The translations under genes were made by a program, and so were the position numbers. Below are positions 12,288 to 26,200 of a stretch of DNA of 64,000 bases, piece by piece. The notes beneath the pieces are model-generated. The model saw only the letters and a program-made list of their open reading frames with translations. It had not been told where the DNA came from and searched no databases. Every line of letters starts with the position of its first letter. Positions within the stretch are counted from its first letter, which is position 1. The DNA is from Pycnopodia helianthoides (Eukaryota; Echinodermata; Asteroidea; Forcipulatida; Asteriidae), in the NCBI GenBank assembly GCA_032158295.1, contig CM063255.1, forward strand, positions 4,059,501 to 4,123,500. Direction: 5' to 3'.

Positions 12288-13011
12288 ACTTATAAAACAT
12301 AGATTTAATAAAACAATGCACACATTTCAGTCTTTTTTTTTTTTAAATGGCTTTTCGAATCACCAAAATGTTTATGAACAATTTCAACCAGACATACATA
12401 AATAATGTTAAGGTATATCTAGGTTCGTATAACAGTTGGACATCATTGTATTTACACTTGTTACCGAGGGACGTGTACACTCCACGAAACCACCAGTGGT
12501 GTTGATCGCCGTTTATTGGTTAAGGCCCCTTATACCACTCTGCCTAGCTTTACGTCGAGCGCGTCGGACAGAACAAGCACGGGATAACGTACACCACCTG
12601 TAAATATTCAAAAAAATATATAATAATATTATAAACCGATTGCTACAATTAGAATTTAGGCAGCCGTTCGATTATTTATACCTCAACACAAGAGTTGATT
12701 ACCCTTCTGAAGTGATGTAATAACAGACAACTGTTTTGGGGGGAGGAGGGGTATGTATTTGCTTTTATTGTACATCGATTTGCTTGTATTATTAGGGTAT
12801 CAAGTTGTTATACTTATAAGGATTGTGTAAATGTACTGATTTCTAGTATGTTTTACGGACTATTTATTATTCATTTGTTCGTATAATTTTATGTTTGATG
12901 AATATTTTGATTTATTTTTTATGTTTGAACGATCTGGTTAAATGCTTCTTTGTGTATAAGTTAAATGTATTTGCTTTCTTTAATTTATTATTATTATTTC
13001 TTTTTTTAGGG

Positions 13012-13634
<623 letters not shown>

Positions 13635-14203
13635 GTTGTTGGGTGAATGGGGGTTGGGTGTTTCTTCGTTTGGTGGGTGCGTTTGATTGTTTGTTTATTT
13701 ACTTTGTTATTTATTTATTAGTTTATACATTTATGCATTTTATTTAGATTTGTTTTGTTTTGTTGAATTGTGGTTGTTTCTTCGGGTGTTGTTCTTCTTG
13801 TCGGTCAAAGGCACATTGTTTGCATATTAAAACCGACCCTTTTGTAAAAATTGTCATCCCCAAAAATCAGTTATCCTTAAAGTGGCATTTTTTGCTGGAC
13901 TGATGCACCCCCACAAAACCAAAATGACGGTCAGTTTTTTTTCCACTTCCGTAGAAGGACAGTAGTTTTGTTCTCGTGAATAATACAAGCGTCCGCCACG
14001 TCCGAGCCTGTGGATTTGATTTCACCGTGTCACAAGAACTGAAATAGATAGCTCACATGTCGGGGAAAATCTAGGCTATTGAAGTCAATTTCTTTTTTTA
14101 ATTAGCCCAATAAAAGCAGATTGAAACATCAGTGGTTTGAGGTCTAGTTTATTTCTTAAAAGCCCTGGTTGGACCCGAAGCTATAGGGTGCGTATAATCT
14201 TAC
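13635..14203. other. No recognised feature (intron or 3' flank of neuropeptide gene)
   Basis: Lies just downstream of the last exon found. No terminal exon with a stop in the right phase was convincing. Confidence 0.35.
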
Positions 14204-14260
14204 CTCCGTCCCGCTTGTCGTTGATAAAGAAACTTTGACTCGGCAGGCCGGTATTGATGT
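14204..14260 (-). CDS. Neuropeptide exon, most divergent (INTGLPSQSFFIND before Lys-Arg)
   Basis: A 57-nt phase-1/phase-1 exon with the best splice sites of the 3' set (CTCCCCTTTTCAG|AC and GGAG|GTAAGA). Joined to the previous exon it encodes D-INTGLPSQSFFIND-KR-DG. Only the TG and a following Pro and Phe recall the family core. With no cleavage site between this and the previous exon, a combined peptide of about 32 residues is predicted. It ends in phase 1, so at least one more exon must follow. Confidence 0.75.
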
Positions 14261-17200
14261 CTGAAAAGGGGAGATGAGGTAACGATTTCATAGTAAAGGG
14301 TTATTAAGTCTTTGTGGAATGAAATGACATCAAACAAGTGGCATGGATATAGAGGGGGGTAGTACCATTGTATCATGGGTTTTGTCAATTAGTCTGCAGG
14401 CCTATGATAGCCACAAAGTACAAGGTAGAGTGCAACTTTAGCTCATTATCTTATCAAACGTTTTCAAATTCAACCATTACATTCAAGACCAATAATGAAC
14501 CACAAGAAAACTAAAATGTGAACGGCCATTCTCGCGTTATTGAAAAATTGATTTTTTTTTTTTAGCTTTTGTTCAGTCCTTTGGGTGTCTTTATTCATTT
14601 ACTAATTGATTTATTTCTATTTGTTTATTCAATCAAATAAAGTGGTCTTGTTTTTTCACTTATACAGGGATTGGTACAGTTTATAGACGCAATGGACTTC
14701 TCGCACGACGCGCACCGCACTTTACAAGCGCCTATCCTGTCCATTATTTTTGGTACAGTCAAAATGTACACCAAAGAATGACTCACAAAATGGTATAGTC
14801 ATGCTTTGTAAAGAGGTGCGTTCCGGGTCGCGATTTCTTTTTTTTTCTGCAGCACACGTCGGCTATGGAGTCAACATATTAAAGGATGGGCTGTTCTTCC
14901 TATCCCTTAACTGTTGACTCCATAGCCGACGTGTGCTGCATACAAAAAATTGCTTTCGGGTCGTGCAAGGGGCCGACAGTGTCTGCACGCATGCGTGAAC
15001 GTTATTTGCATGTTTCAGGGGAAGAGGCTAATTTTTTTCCCGATTGCGGCGATCGAAACAAGAACAAGTTGACTTTGGATCTTAATGGTGCTTTCCCAGA
15101 ATTGTAGTTTCTTCAGACTGACACAATCAGTCAGCTTTCAAATACAGACTAATTATGTTGTGATAAATCGAAATCATTATTAAAATTCTCAATTTACCAT
15201 CGTTCTTCACGTTCAGTAGGTCAAACGCAGGGATTCCAGTCAGCGATCCTCTCTTTTCCTCCTCATCTGATAAAAAAAATAATAATAATAAAAAATAAAT
15301 AAATAAAAATTAAATACATGTACAATGATGTTATTAGTTTCATAGTTAGTGATACTATAGGTATAACGCTCTTTGGGGTTGTTTCTCACAGCATGTAAAA
15401 CTTATATTTCGTATGAAGTATTGGGCTTCCGAAGTTCATCCGCTGCTCCCCTCCCTTGGATACTTTTAAGACATCTCTGAAAACTCATCTCTTCGAACAA
15501 TGACCAACATTTAACTGTATTGTTTTGTTAATTTTTTTGTGGACTCTGTTCAGCGCTGTGAAACCATCTATTTTGATGAGTAAGAGTGCTCTATAAATAT
15601 ATTTATTGTATTGTAAGTATTGCTATGAAGTTACGAACTGACACACACCTACGATACGAGTGCGTCTAATATTGAACACTTTTTAAAACACCACTTTCCT
15701 CTAAGATATCTTAGTGTTTTCAAGCAGTTTTTTTTATAGTGAACATTTCGTCGGCTCAGTACTATGAGGTCCTTAGTGCAGTTTGTATGGATTTCATAAA
15801 CAAAAAAATTGCATAAATTGGAGCACCTGGTAATTGGAGTTTATTGACCAAGAATGGTCTCTAAAGTACGTGTTTACACCCCCAAAAATGGATTGTGGAT
15901 TTTGTTTAGTATTATTACTATTTTTTTTTAAATTTTTTGAAATATTTCTGTCTGAAACGCCATATTTGATGAGAAATAAATAAACGAATTTCCCGATTGG
16001 AGTTTATCGCTCAGTGAGCGTTATATTCATTGGTTGGATCTATATGATTTCATGCAAATGTGTAATCGGTTTTTCACTATTTTCTCGTGACCCAGATGGC
16101 CGATCGATCTCAAACTTCTACAGGTTGGTCAGTTTATGTATATGGTGGATTACATAAAGTGCTTACACTGCCAGCAACTGTTTTGTTAGCAAAAACCAAT
16201 TCTGTAACATTCCTTTAAGAGAATAGACTGTTTGAAGGAACCAATCCCGTTTCCCAAATCTACCCCCCCCCCTTAGAAAAATAAATAAATACAATCTTGG
16301 TGGTCACGTGGAAGACAACCTCCATCGTGATCATGTCTGGCGTGTTCCGAGAAGCTAAGCTTCTGCATCATTCCCGCTGAGTCTATTATCAGTGAATGTA
16401 CTTCAGTTAAATCCCTATATAATTGCCGTTTCTGGATGCCGTGTTGTGTACTTGACACTAATGATAAGTGCCTCGCTCATTTAGTTGATTTATGTTTTAA
16501 AAATGTTGTTTTGCTTTCACTAAATCTATTAAAAAGGCTGATTTGGGGGGATTTAACAAGAATGAGATCAATAATGAAGCAAAGGCATGATACAGACGTA
16601 TTTCTAAAAGAGGGTAAAAGCACTTTTGAGCTGGAACGCATCTAAACGGGTTAGTTAACATTTGCTTATAAGGTTAATCGTGTATTGGTGAGGTTTTTTT
16701 TTACTGGCAAAGAATAAAAGACAACGACACAAAAGAGAAAAAAAGGAATAACAGTTCACATATATTCGAAGAAAGAGTTGTTCAACTTTATACGTGATCT
16801 ATGACATTCGGGCCGGCTTCAAATAATGCACAGGCTTTCCAAAGTTGGAAGTGTTCTTTTTTATAGCATTTCTAGAGGCACACTTGCTGAGAAATGTGGC
16901 CCGGGTGGTGATGGGATTTTATATTTAGTGATATGTTTTTAATTTTATAAGTTTGTATTAAATGTTTTTTTTTTTTTTTTTTTTTTTTCTTTTTATATTA
17001 TGATGTTTATTAAAACCCTCGGAGAAGCGGGCCATTTTGTATAACGCGTGTTCTCCAGGTGGAGAATTTTATCACCACTCAGTTTTGTAGGTCAATGACC
17101 CCCTCCTGCAAGCCCAAAGCAATTTTAATCCCCACAGGGCTTTTGTCTGGGCCAGCAGTGTGTTTTATTTACGACCTGTTTTAGCTCTGGGCGGCACAGG

Positions 17201-20200
17201 GTTGACACAAAGAGATAATGGCACAAGGAGTTGGCTCACTAAGATATCCAGTTAGAATTCCCAAGGACATTGCTGTCCCTTGGGACTGCTATCATTCATT
17301 ACTCCTTACTCGGCAGTGGTTATAGCCTGGCCAATGGGAGTCTACAGGCTTGTGGTGTATACAAGGGGTGAGGATTTAAGAAAATCTTGGCTTTTTGGGC
17401 CCATTGAAAAAACAATTATGACCATATTTGGAATATGTGGAGAATTTTTTCACCACGTTGCTTCCCTGAGGGTTTAAGATGAATTAACTTACCGTAGTCA
17501 CGCTTGCCCATCAGGTCGAACGCTGGGATGCCGGTTAAATATGCTCTCTTTGCCTCATCTGTTTGGATTTAGAGTAATATTTCAATAGATCAATAAATAA
17601 AATAAAACATTGCCGAACAATCAACTTCAAAAAGGTGTAACTAAGAGAATGAATGACTCTGACAAAAGTCGGAATTGAACATTTTACTACTTGTTAGTTC
17701 AATTGATTAATTATTTAAAGGCGGTGTCATTTTTATTTTTTTTTATTTTAGATACAACAAAAAAAGTCACCTGTGAAAGTTTTGGTTGCATACAATACGT
17801 ACTTGCTGAGAAAGCAGCCAAAAAACAAATAACAATAACACGACGTAAATGTCAGGGTGTTTCCATCAAGAACGTCGAATCCATCCATGTTTAGCGAAGT
17901 GACAGCGGGTACCAACACGCATCTCTGGCCGTATTGAGGGCAGCATTTAAAAGGACACGACGGAATTTTCGAAAAGTCGCCTGCAGGCGATTTTTTGAGA
18001 TTCGAGTTATTCGACATACTTCTATTGTTTTCTTATCACTTCATATGAAATAACTTTACGGGATGATTATTACCAGTGAACCTACTCTTAAAAAAACAAC
18101 TTGTAATTGTTTGTTCATTTTATTTATGTTTTTTTTTTTTTATTATTTTTTTATGATTAAGGTTTTGTTTCCCGCCCCCTCAATTTCTCAGTCATTTTAT
18201 CATTTTAAACGGTTAGGAGGAACATCATTTGTATTTATTTATTTATTTATTATTATTTTTTTGTTGAGGAGGGGGGAGGGGGTACCTTTGCTAAGTTCCC
18301 AGTATGCAATAACATTAACGAGTTCTGTTTTTTGTTTACCAAAAAGACGCCAGACTATTATACTCTGTCGTTCCAACCTCGGTTTGGTACATTGATGAGT
18401 TGAATTCGAGTAAAAACAGGTGTATGTACTTTGAACAAGGTACGAAGCTTTAATTACTTGACTCTCTGTGTTGATTTACACATCGCAGTACTTGCTTTGG
18501 AAATCCCCATTAAAAAAAAAAAAAAAAAAAATTAGATGATAAACAAACAAGAAAACCCCAACATATTAACATACAAATAAACAGGCAAACAAATAAACAA
18601 CCCCACCCCAAATCTCCAACAAACAAACAAACAAACAAACAAACAAACATACACAATATAAAACAACAAACAAACAAATACATGTACGGAGAGAGCGTCT
18701 TTGGTTGTCAGTTAAATTTGAAATGCCATCTTGACCAGTTCTCCCGAGTGAGGTCTCGTCGGTGACCCTATCCCCGGATACAGACAGCAATCATCGAACA
18801 AACGAACATGAAGAAGGAATGGGGGAAGGGGCTAGTTAAAATCATGCCTGCCACTAGTTCTATTGCCGAACATGGCAAAAGCTGGAATGCCGGTAAACAA
18901 TGCACGCTCATGCTCCGTTCAAAACAAAAGAACGACACAACGAACAATCAAATACAACAGTTAATGTTACCTCAGTGAGAATAATGTCAGTTGAATTTGA
19001 ACAATCAAATACAACAGTTAATGTTACCTCAGTGAGAATAATGTCAGTTGAATTTGAACAATCAAATACAACAGTTAATGTTATCAGTGAGAATAATGAC
19101 AGTAGAGATAGAGAAGAAGAAACACATGACACATGCTAGGATTGGTAGTTGTAGATTGTAACTCATACCGAATAGTAATTTATTGCCCTTTATAAATTTT
19201 TAAATATCATGGCTGTGTTCGTAATTCAACATTTGGGGGCTCTACGGCTGAATCATATCAATAAACCATTAATAGAATTGACGCCATCGTTCACGTCATT
19301 AAAAAAAAAACGCATTTTAAATGAAAAGTAATCCATGTAAAAAACATCTGTACAAAAAAAGAAGAGGGGACAGCAACATAAATTTAAAACAGTGAATAAA
19401 TTAATAATACAATATAAATGATTAAGAGAAAAGCAGCTAATGTTCTCGACGTTTGCTCGTTTGCCAACCATGTCGAAAGCTTGAATACCAGTGGGAATTG
19501 CCCGCTTGGCATTGTCTGGAAGGTATACTTGCAAAAAACAACCCAGCGCAAAGGTTAAACATTAATGTTTTCAATATTTTATCTTTCTGATATTGGAACC
19601 AAAGGACCATCAAAAGTGACTAGCACTTTGACCTTTGTGCCTGACGGTACCCGTGTAGAGAGGGCGTAATGGAGACATGCCAGTTTTAAGAGAGTAAGTC
19701 TTCTGTATGTATTGTAACATGTTTTAAAGCATGAATAAATACATTTTAAAAAATATATTAAAGACACTGGACACCTTTGGTAATTGTCAAAGACCAGTCT
19801 TCTCACTTGGTGTATCTCAACATATGCACAAATAACAAACCTGTCAAAACTTGAACTCATTTGGTCGTCGAAGTTGCGAGATACTAATGGAAGACAAAAA
19901 CACCCTTGTCACACGAAGTTGTGTGCTTTCAGATGCTTGACTTCGAGACCTCACGCGTGATGTCTCAACATCAATTCAAATATTTTACTGAGAAATAACT
20001 TCTTTCTCAAAAACTACGTTACTTCAGAGGGAGCCGTTTCTCACAGTGTTTTATACTATCAACAGCTCTCCATTGCTCGTTGCCAAGTAAGATTTTATGC
20101 TAACAATTATTTTGAATAATTACCAATAGTGTCCAGTGCCTTTAATGACAAAATTAAATAACAAACAAAATGGCATTCATTTATTTCCCCTAAGTGACTG

Positions 20201-23200
20201 TTTTAGAATCACTTGACAGGTGATTAGTCTTAACTTGATTAAGCAAAGTAACGTAGGGTGGGGCTATTAATGGCCCGTCAAAATACGCCGAGTCCCGTGA
20301 GTCTTTCTGTCATAAAATATGACATTATTTAATAACGACTCCTACATGTTTATAATTTCATTATGTCCATCTTGATTCAAGGAACTGCGTAACGCACATT
20401 AAATTAATGTTTGCCTTACCGCACGGGCCCAAATTAAAAAAGTAGCTATAAGCACAACAAAGTAATGCTCACGAGATCTAGGTCACCAGTCAAACTACCA
20501 TGACACATAATACAAGTTGTGACTGGTATCCCTGCTCATTTCTGCTGAGCAGAAATTCTTTAAGCATCATTTTCTGTTTAAGCAGCGCTATGATCTTGGG
20601 CCCCTGGACCTTTATGGTATGTCCACTTTTTAAATATTATTAAACCAACTGAAATATATCTATTGCAACCCCAATTGTGTTGTATTTATAATGATATGTT
20701 TATTAATATTATTGATTTTATTTATTTATGTTGTTTTCATTACTATATATGTTATATGTGTGTGTATTTACATTAATACAAAACTAGTAGGGGAGATGGC
20801 CTTAGCTTTCGATCCAAACCGGACCTTCGTCAGAGGCATAAATAAGAAAGAAAAAAAAAAAAAAAAAAAAAAAACATATTCATCTAAAACCTAAGATTAA
20901 TGAGAAGGTATCCAGAAAAAAGCGTGGACATTATAGCCAATCAAAATTTATTAATTTACAAACAATGTGGTGAATAGGAACCAATCAGAGTAAAGTGGTG
21001 AGGACAAAGGGGTTGCCAGTGAAAGGGTGGATTAACTGGACCATGAAGGTGGTGCCTTCTTTCTGGGTAATGCGGGAAACATGAAAGGACATGATTAGAA
21101 GGCAAGCTGCGCCAGGGATGATGCAGCTTACAATAGGGAGCAGGACAAAAACAACAATATTATGTGTATAGTGGTCTTTTGGGAACAAAATAAGTATAAT
21201 TTCCGCTGAATCATTATTTATGAATTACAGGCTCTTCTTTGGTTTGGACAAAGTAGTACGACACACATAATTTATAGACCGCAATTAATCGTGGCAGAGG
21301 AATGTATGGTGGCCCTGAAGGGACATCGAACATATGCTTACGCATATTATGTATGTAAATATTCACGATTTTTGCCCCCAAATTGCAAATATTCACGTAA
21401 ATATTCACTTAAATATAGGAATGTATTGATCCGGCGTTTCTGGCATGTTGATCTCAAACGGCACAATTTAACCTTTACGAGGTGCTTCATTTTCATTTTG
21501 AAGACCCTATTGAAAAGTGGTGTATATATCATTGCAAATTACTTTTTCCACTAAATGTTATGGTCAAAGAGCCTTTAACTTCATTGAACCTTAGTTATTC
21601 GCCAAGCTGGCTCTCTTCAGATTTTCAAGGAACTTTTAAAAAACTCATTTGTTTGAATCTTTACTTGTGTAACTTGCTTTTATATTCATTTCATTTTTGT
21701 TTGTTTTGTGTTGTGCATAGAGTTCTCTGGATTATGTGCTATATGAATATATCGTATTATTATTATTATTGCGACGTTACGGTAATTTGTTCTGTGTCGA
21801 CTCAACGGGGTTTCCATGTATGGATTTAGTTTCATATTCGCACAGAAGATTACAGTTTGTGTTGACATAACCTAGATGAGATATACGTAAATAATACACG
21901 TTGAGTACTCCGATGGTAAAGCATTGACCACTGGTCCACGTGGTGCCGTGAATTTCCTGCGGTGACGGCTTAAATTGGCGTGATATTATTGGATGGGGGC
22001 AAAACTGCATTCCACGCGTGCAGCGCGTTAAAGCATGTTATCTTATGCGGCTAATGGGAATACTGATGTGTATTAATCACGTGACATCACCTCGTGATAT
22101 CGCAAGTATACAAATGTAATTGTTATACCTCTGTCTCGAAAGCTGTATTTTCGTCGGCGCAGAACGATCACATGAGCGGGCAACAAATATCCGGGTACCA
22201 CTCTCCTCTCACGCGCGCGCGTCGTACAACTTTCTGCGCAGCAAAGAATCGAGATTATCATCGTTTCGATGAAACTTGAGTCCTTCAGATGAGGAAAATA
22301 TTACTAAGAATTCAAGACAGAGGTATAAGAAAAAAACAATTGTTGCCTGCTGTTAATTGGTCCATGGCGCCTCGGGTGCCATTTGCCCCCTTGGGTGTAC
22401 AAAACAGACCATGTCACCGCAGGAAACAACTGTATAATGGGTTCTATTTTGACGATTAAACAGCAACTAATATGATACAGTCCGTTCACTGCTGCGTTGA
22501 TGACATCAATGTGGGCATTCTCTACTGTTGAACCAAACATGTACACGCTGTGGTTTTTCCACACGTGGATGGGTTATTTCAAACACTGAGTATGTTACCA
22601 GCAGCGCTGAATCTAGGGTACAATTTAATAAGGGGGCACAGGGGAGTGCACCATTTTTATCTGAGGGCACTTCTGCCAGATTAAATAGTATGTAGTTTCC
22701 GTTATTATTTCTCTTATACGAGGCTCTTTTTTAAGGGCTTGTATTATCTTTTGTTGAATAAGATAATATGGTGTGAGTATATTCTAGTAAATATTAATCT
22801 AAAAAGTTCAGATTTCGAAATGGGGGGGGGGGGCAACTAGGGGGAACGCACATCAATTGGGGAGGCACGTGCCCCCTTAGTTACGCCATAGGTTATCCAG
22901 AACATTTCATGTTTATAAAAACAACAGCACAATGCCAAAGAGCATGGACTTCCTGTAGGACACTGTGAACACAGCTCAGGGCGAGAAAGTAGTACGTTTT
23001 ACATACATACAACAGAGCATTTATAAAGCGCCCTTTCGTCAAGATCAAAGCGCTATAAAAGTGAGCGAACCGATGGAACTATACCTACCACATATTACAT
23101 TTGATACAGATAAGTTTTAAGAGATTTCTTGAAAAATTGGCAAAGAGTTTCAATTTCTAATGGATACTGGGAGGTTGTTCCACATTTGGGGAGCAACATA

Positions 23201-26200
23201 GGTGAAAGTTCGGTTGTGAGCAGATGAGAGTGTTCCGATGGTTTATGAAGTTTGAGCCGCTACTTGTTTAGTTGCGATATAAAAAATTATATATATATAT
23301 AAGAGAATTGGCACATCTCAAAACTTGTCAGCTGTTGATGTTGTTGTTGTTGTTGTTGTTTTGTTTTTGTTTTCTTTACAAATTGTGATGTCATAATATA
23401 GTTATTACACTTTGTCAGATTTGTTACACCGCCCAGCCGCTCTACACTGTTACACGCGGTATGAGAAGTCGCTCACCAGCTTGTGTGTATTTGGTGAAAT
23501 AAAAGTAGTTCATCATGAACTAGGTCAAGTGAATAACAATCATTTTAAATGTTCCCCTTTCACAATTGCCTTGCTACATGTTAGCGCTAGTGATGATGAC
23601 ATAATTGTGGCTCTCATCAATACAACCCCCCCTTTTTTAACCAACAATTAAATTTTCTTTCATCATGATGATACTGTAAAACACTAATGCCTTTTAGCAA
23701 GTAATCAGTGTGAGCAACGCTCATTTGTAACAAAAAATGGTCATTATGATGATACTGTAAAAAAAACTAATGCCTTAACAATTAGTGAGTATGATTGAGC
23801 GTTGGATGCCAAGTAAAAGCCTCCACAAAAGTATATTGTGTATTGCATTAAAAATAACCGCCATAAAATTTACCAACAACCGTTAGCGAGTCGAGAGGCA
23901 CTAATTGAAATAAGCTGTAATTATTAAATGACAATATTAACGAAGAGGTCAAAACATTGTTTTCGTAAATAGGCCTAATAAGCTCTGGTATCTTTTAAAG
24001 TTTGAACCACGATTCCAGCAATTTTTCTGCAAGAGTCTTGATAACTAGAAATCTTTCAGCAAACTCGGGCGTTGCCGGGACAAGAGGGTTAAACAGGGTG
24101 CCATCAACCTCGTCCCCATGGTTTACTTTATTTCCAACCATGTTTACAATAGTAAACCCTGGGAGGGAAACTCCTTATTTAGACCCTGATTGGACAACCA
24201 CTTTACAATATTAGCATATGTTCCATATTCACAGTGTCTAGAAGAATTACATCGTACACAGTTATTCAATCTTGTACCGGACCACGCGACTACGACGAAT
24301 ATGTGAATTTCGAAAAGCAGCCAGACTATTCTAATTTGCATACGTATCCAAATTTTTTGGATATGTAAATGATCCAATACCAGGCTGACAGAGCGGTCAA
24401 CCTCGTACTGCTCGACACACCCTGGGGACGAGGTTCGGGTGCCATGGTCTAGCTGTGACAATCCGCACCTTTCAAGTGTAAGGAGATTTATTCATACACT
24501 CCCGCTCTACCTTGAATAGATGAATAAGTATGGGTTTTCGTACAGTGCAACTCAGTCGCTGCTATTAATTTAACTACTTATCAGTTAAAATGGAAAACAG
24601 AACCAATTGCACTTAAAAATAATACGACAGGAATACTAAGCCACAGTGACTTAGTTTTTCGCTTGTTTTTGTTTGTGTTAATTTGTTTATTAAGGTGTTC
24701 GGAGCAAAGCTTGGAACACCTCTTGTATTTGTTCGTTTTGATTTGAAGGTGTTCGACAATCAGTAGAAAACATATTGCTATTGTTCTGTTTGTTTAGGTG
24801 TTCGGCTTGTAGCCGAAAACCAATTGTTAATGTCCTTTTCTCTCTCTCGCTCTTTTTTCTCGAGGCTTCATCTATATGATAACATTTTCAATTGAGCTGG
24901 ACTGTTGCGTTTATACTCAGGCCGGGATATGTTAAAATTGTTTTCTTGGTAAAATTACGTCATCAATTGTAACATAAAGTCACCTTAACCCGCACCGCCC
25001 GAAAATTGCAGAGAGTTGCTAGAAACTTGTTTCAAATTTTAAAGATATCGAAGGCCTATTAGGTCCATTTACGAAAACAATGTTTTGACCTTTTCATTAA
25101 TATTGTAACAGTGTACCGCTTTGGGCGGCTGGGCGGTCCAGTGGCTAAAGGGTTAAAGGTGCAGTTTTATGTACAGATCTATGTACAAAGCTTCAAATGC
25201 TTGGCCAACCTTAAAACCAATCTTACATGTATTCCAACTGATATATGTTACATATAAGATTTTAATACAAATGTAGTTTTCCTTTTTAATTTTTATGTTT
25301 TATTTATTTTTTATTTTTTTATTTATTATTATATATATATATTTTTTTTTACGATTTGCTGTTCTTTTTTATTTATAGAAACGCGCTTTACAGCTCGCTG
25401 TAAAAGCGACACACTTATCGAAACTTACTTGCAATAAAAACATTAAATAAAATAAAAATAAAAATAAAATAAAATTCATAAATACTAAGCACAGAAAGGG
25501 AAAAGTAATTGTGCGCTGTAATTCCATAACAATGAACTATTTAGATTAACCCTTAAAGGAACATTACATAACAGTTGCTGGCAGTGTAAGCACTTTATGT
25601 AATCCACCATATTCATAAACTGACAAACCTGTATAATTTTGAGATCGATCGGCTATCTGGGTCACGAGAAAATAGTGAAAAACTTATTACAAATTTCCAT
25701 GAAATCATATAGATTCAACAAATGAATAAAACGCTCACTGAGCGATAAACTCCAATCTGAAAATTAGTTTATTAATTTCTCATCAAATATGGCCTTTCAG
25801 ACAGAAATATTTCAAGGGATGTTTTCTACTATCATCATCATTAGACCGTGTACATTTTATGTAAATCTGTGATCAAAAAGTATATTTTACAATTGTTTTT
25901 CTTACCAATTCTGTAATGTTCCTTTAATTGGTGAGTACGTTTATTTTTCATGTGCTTTGTTTTTGACGATTTGCTGTACCGTATTTTTAACTTGTTTGAA
26001 CGCGTTTTATCGTTATAAAAGCAACTCACGGTAACGAAACTATAAACAATAATAATCAAACGAACAAGTAAGTAAATAAACTCATAGATTTCTATATAAT
26101 AGATATATTTGTGGACCTTATACGTGGTAATGTGGAATTGATGTATACTCTTTTGTGTTTTTGTTGTTGTTGAATAAATGAAGCTTTATAGCTTCAAAGC

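Noticed and set aside
18900..19139. In-frame repeated peptides from the 57-bp minisatellite next to a neuropeptide exon
   Set aside because: No dibasic sites, no splice junctions, and both strands stay open equally, so this is a minisatellite.
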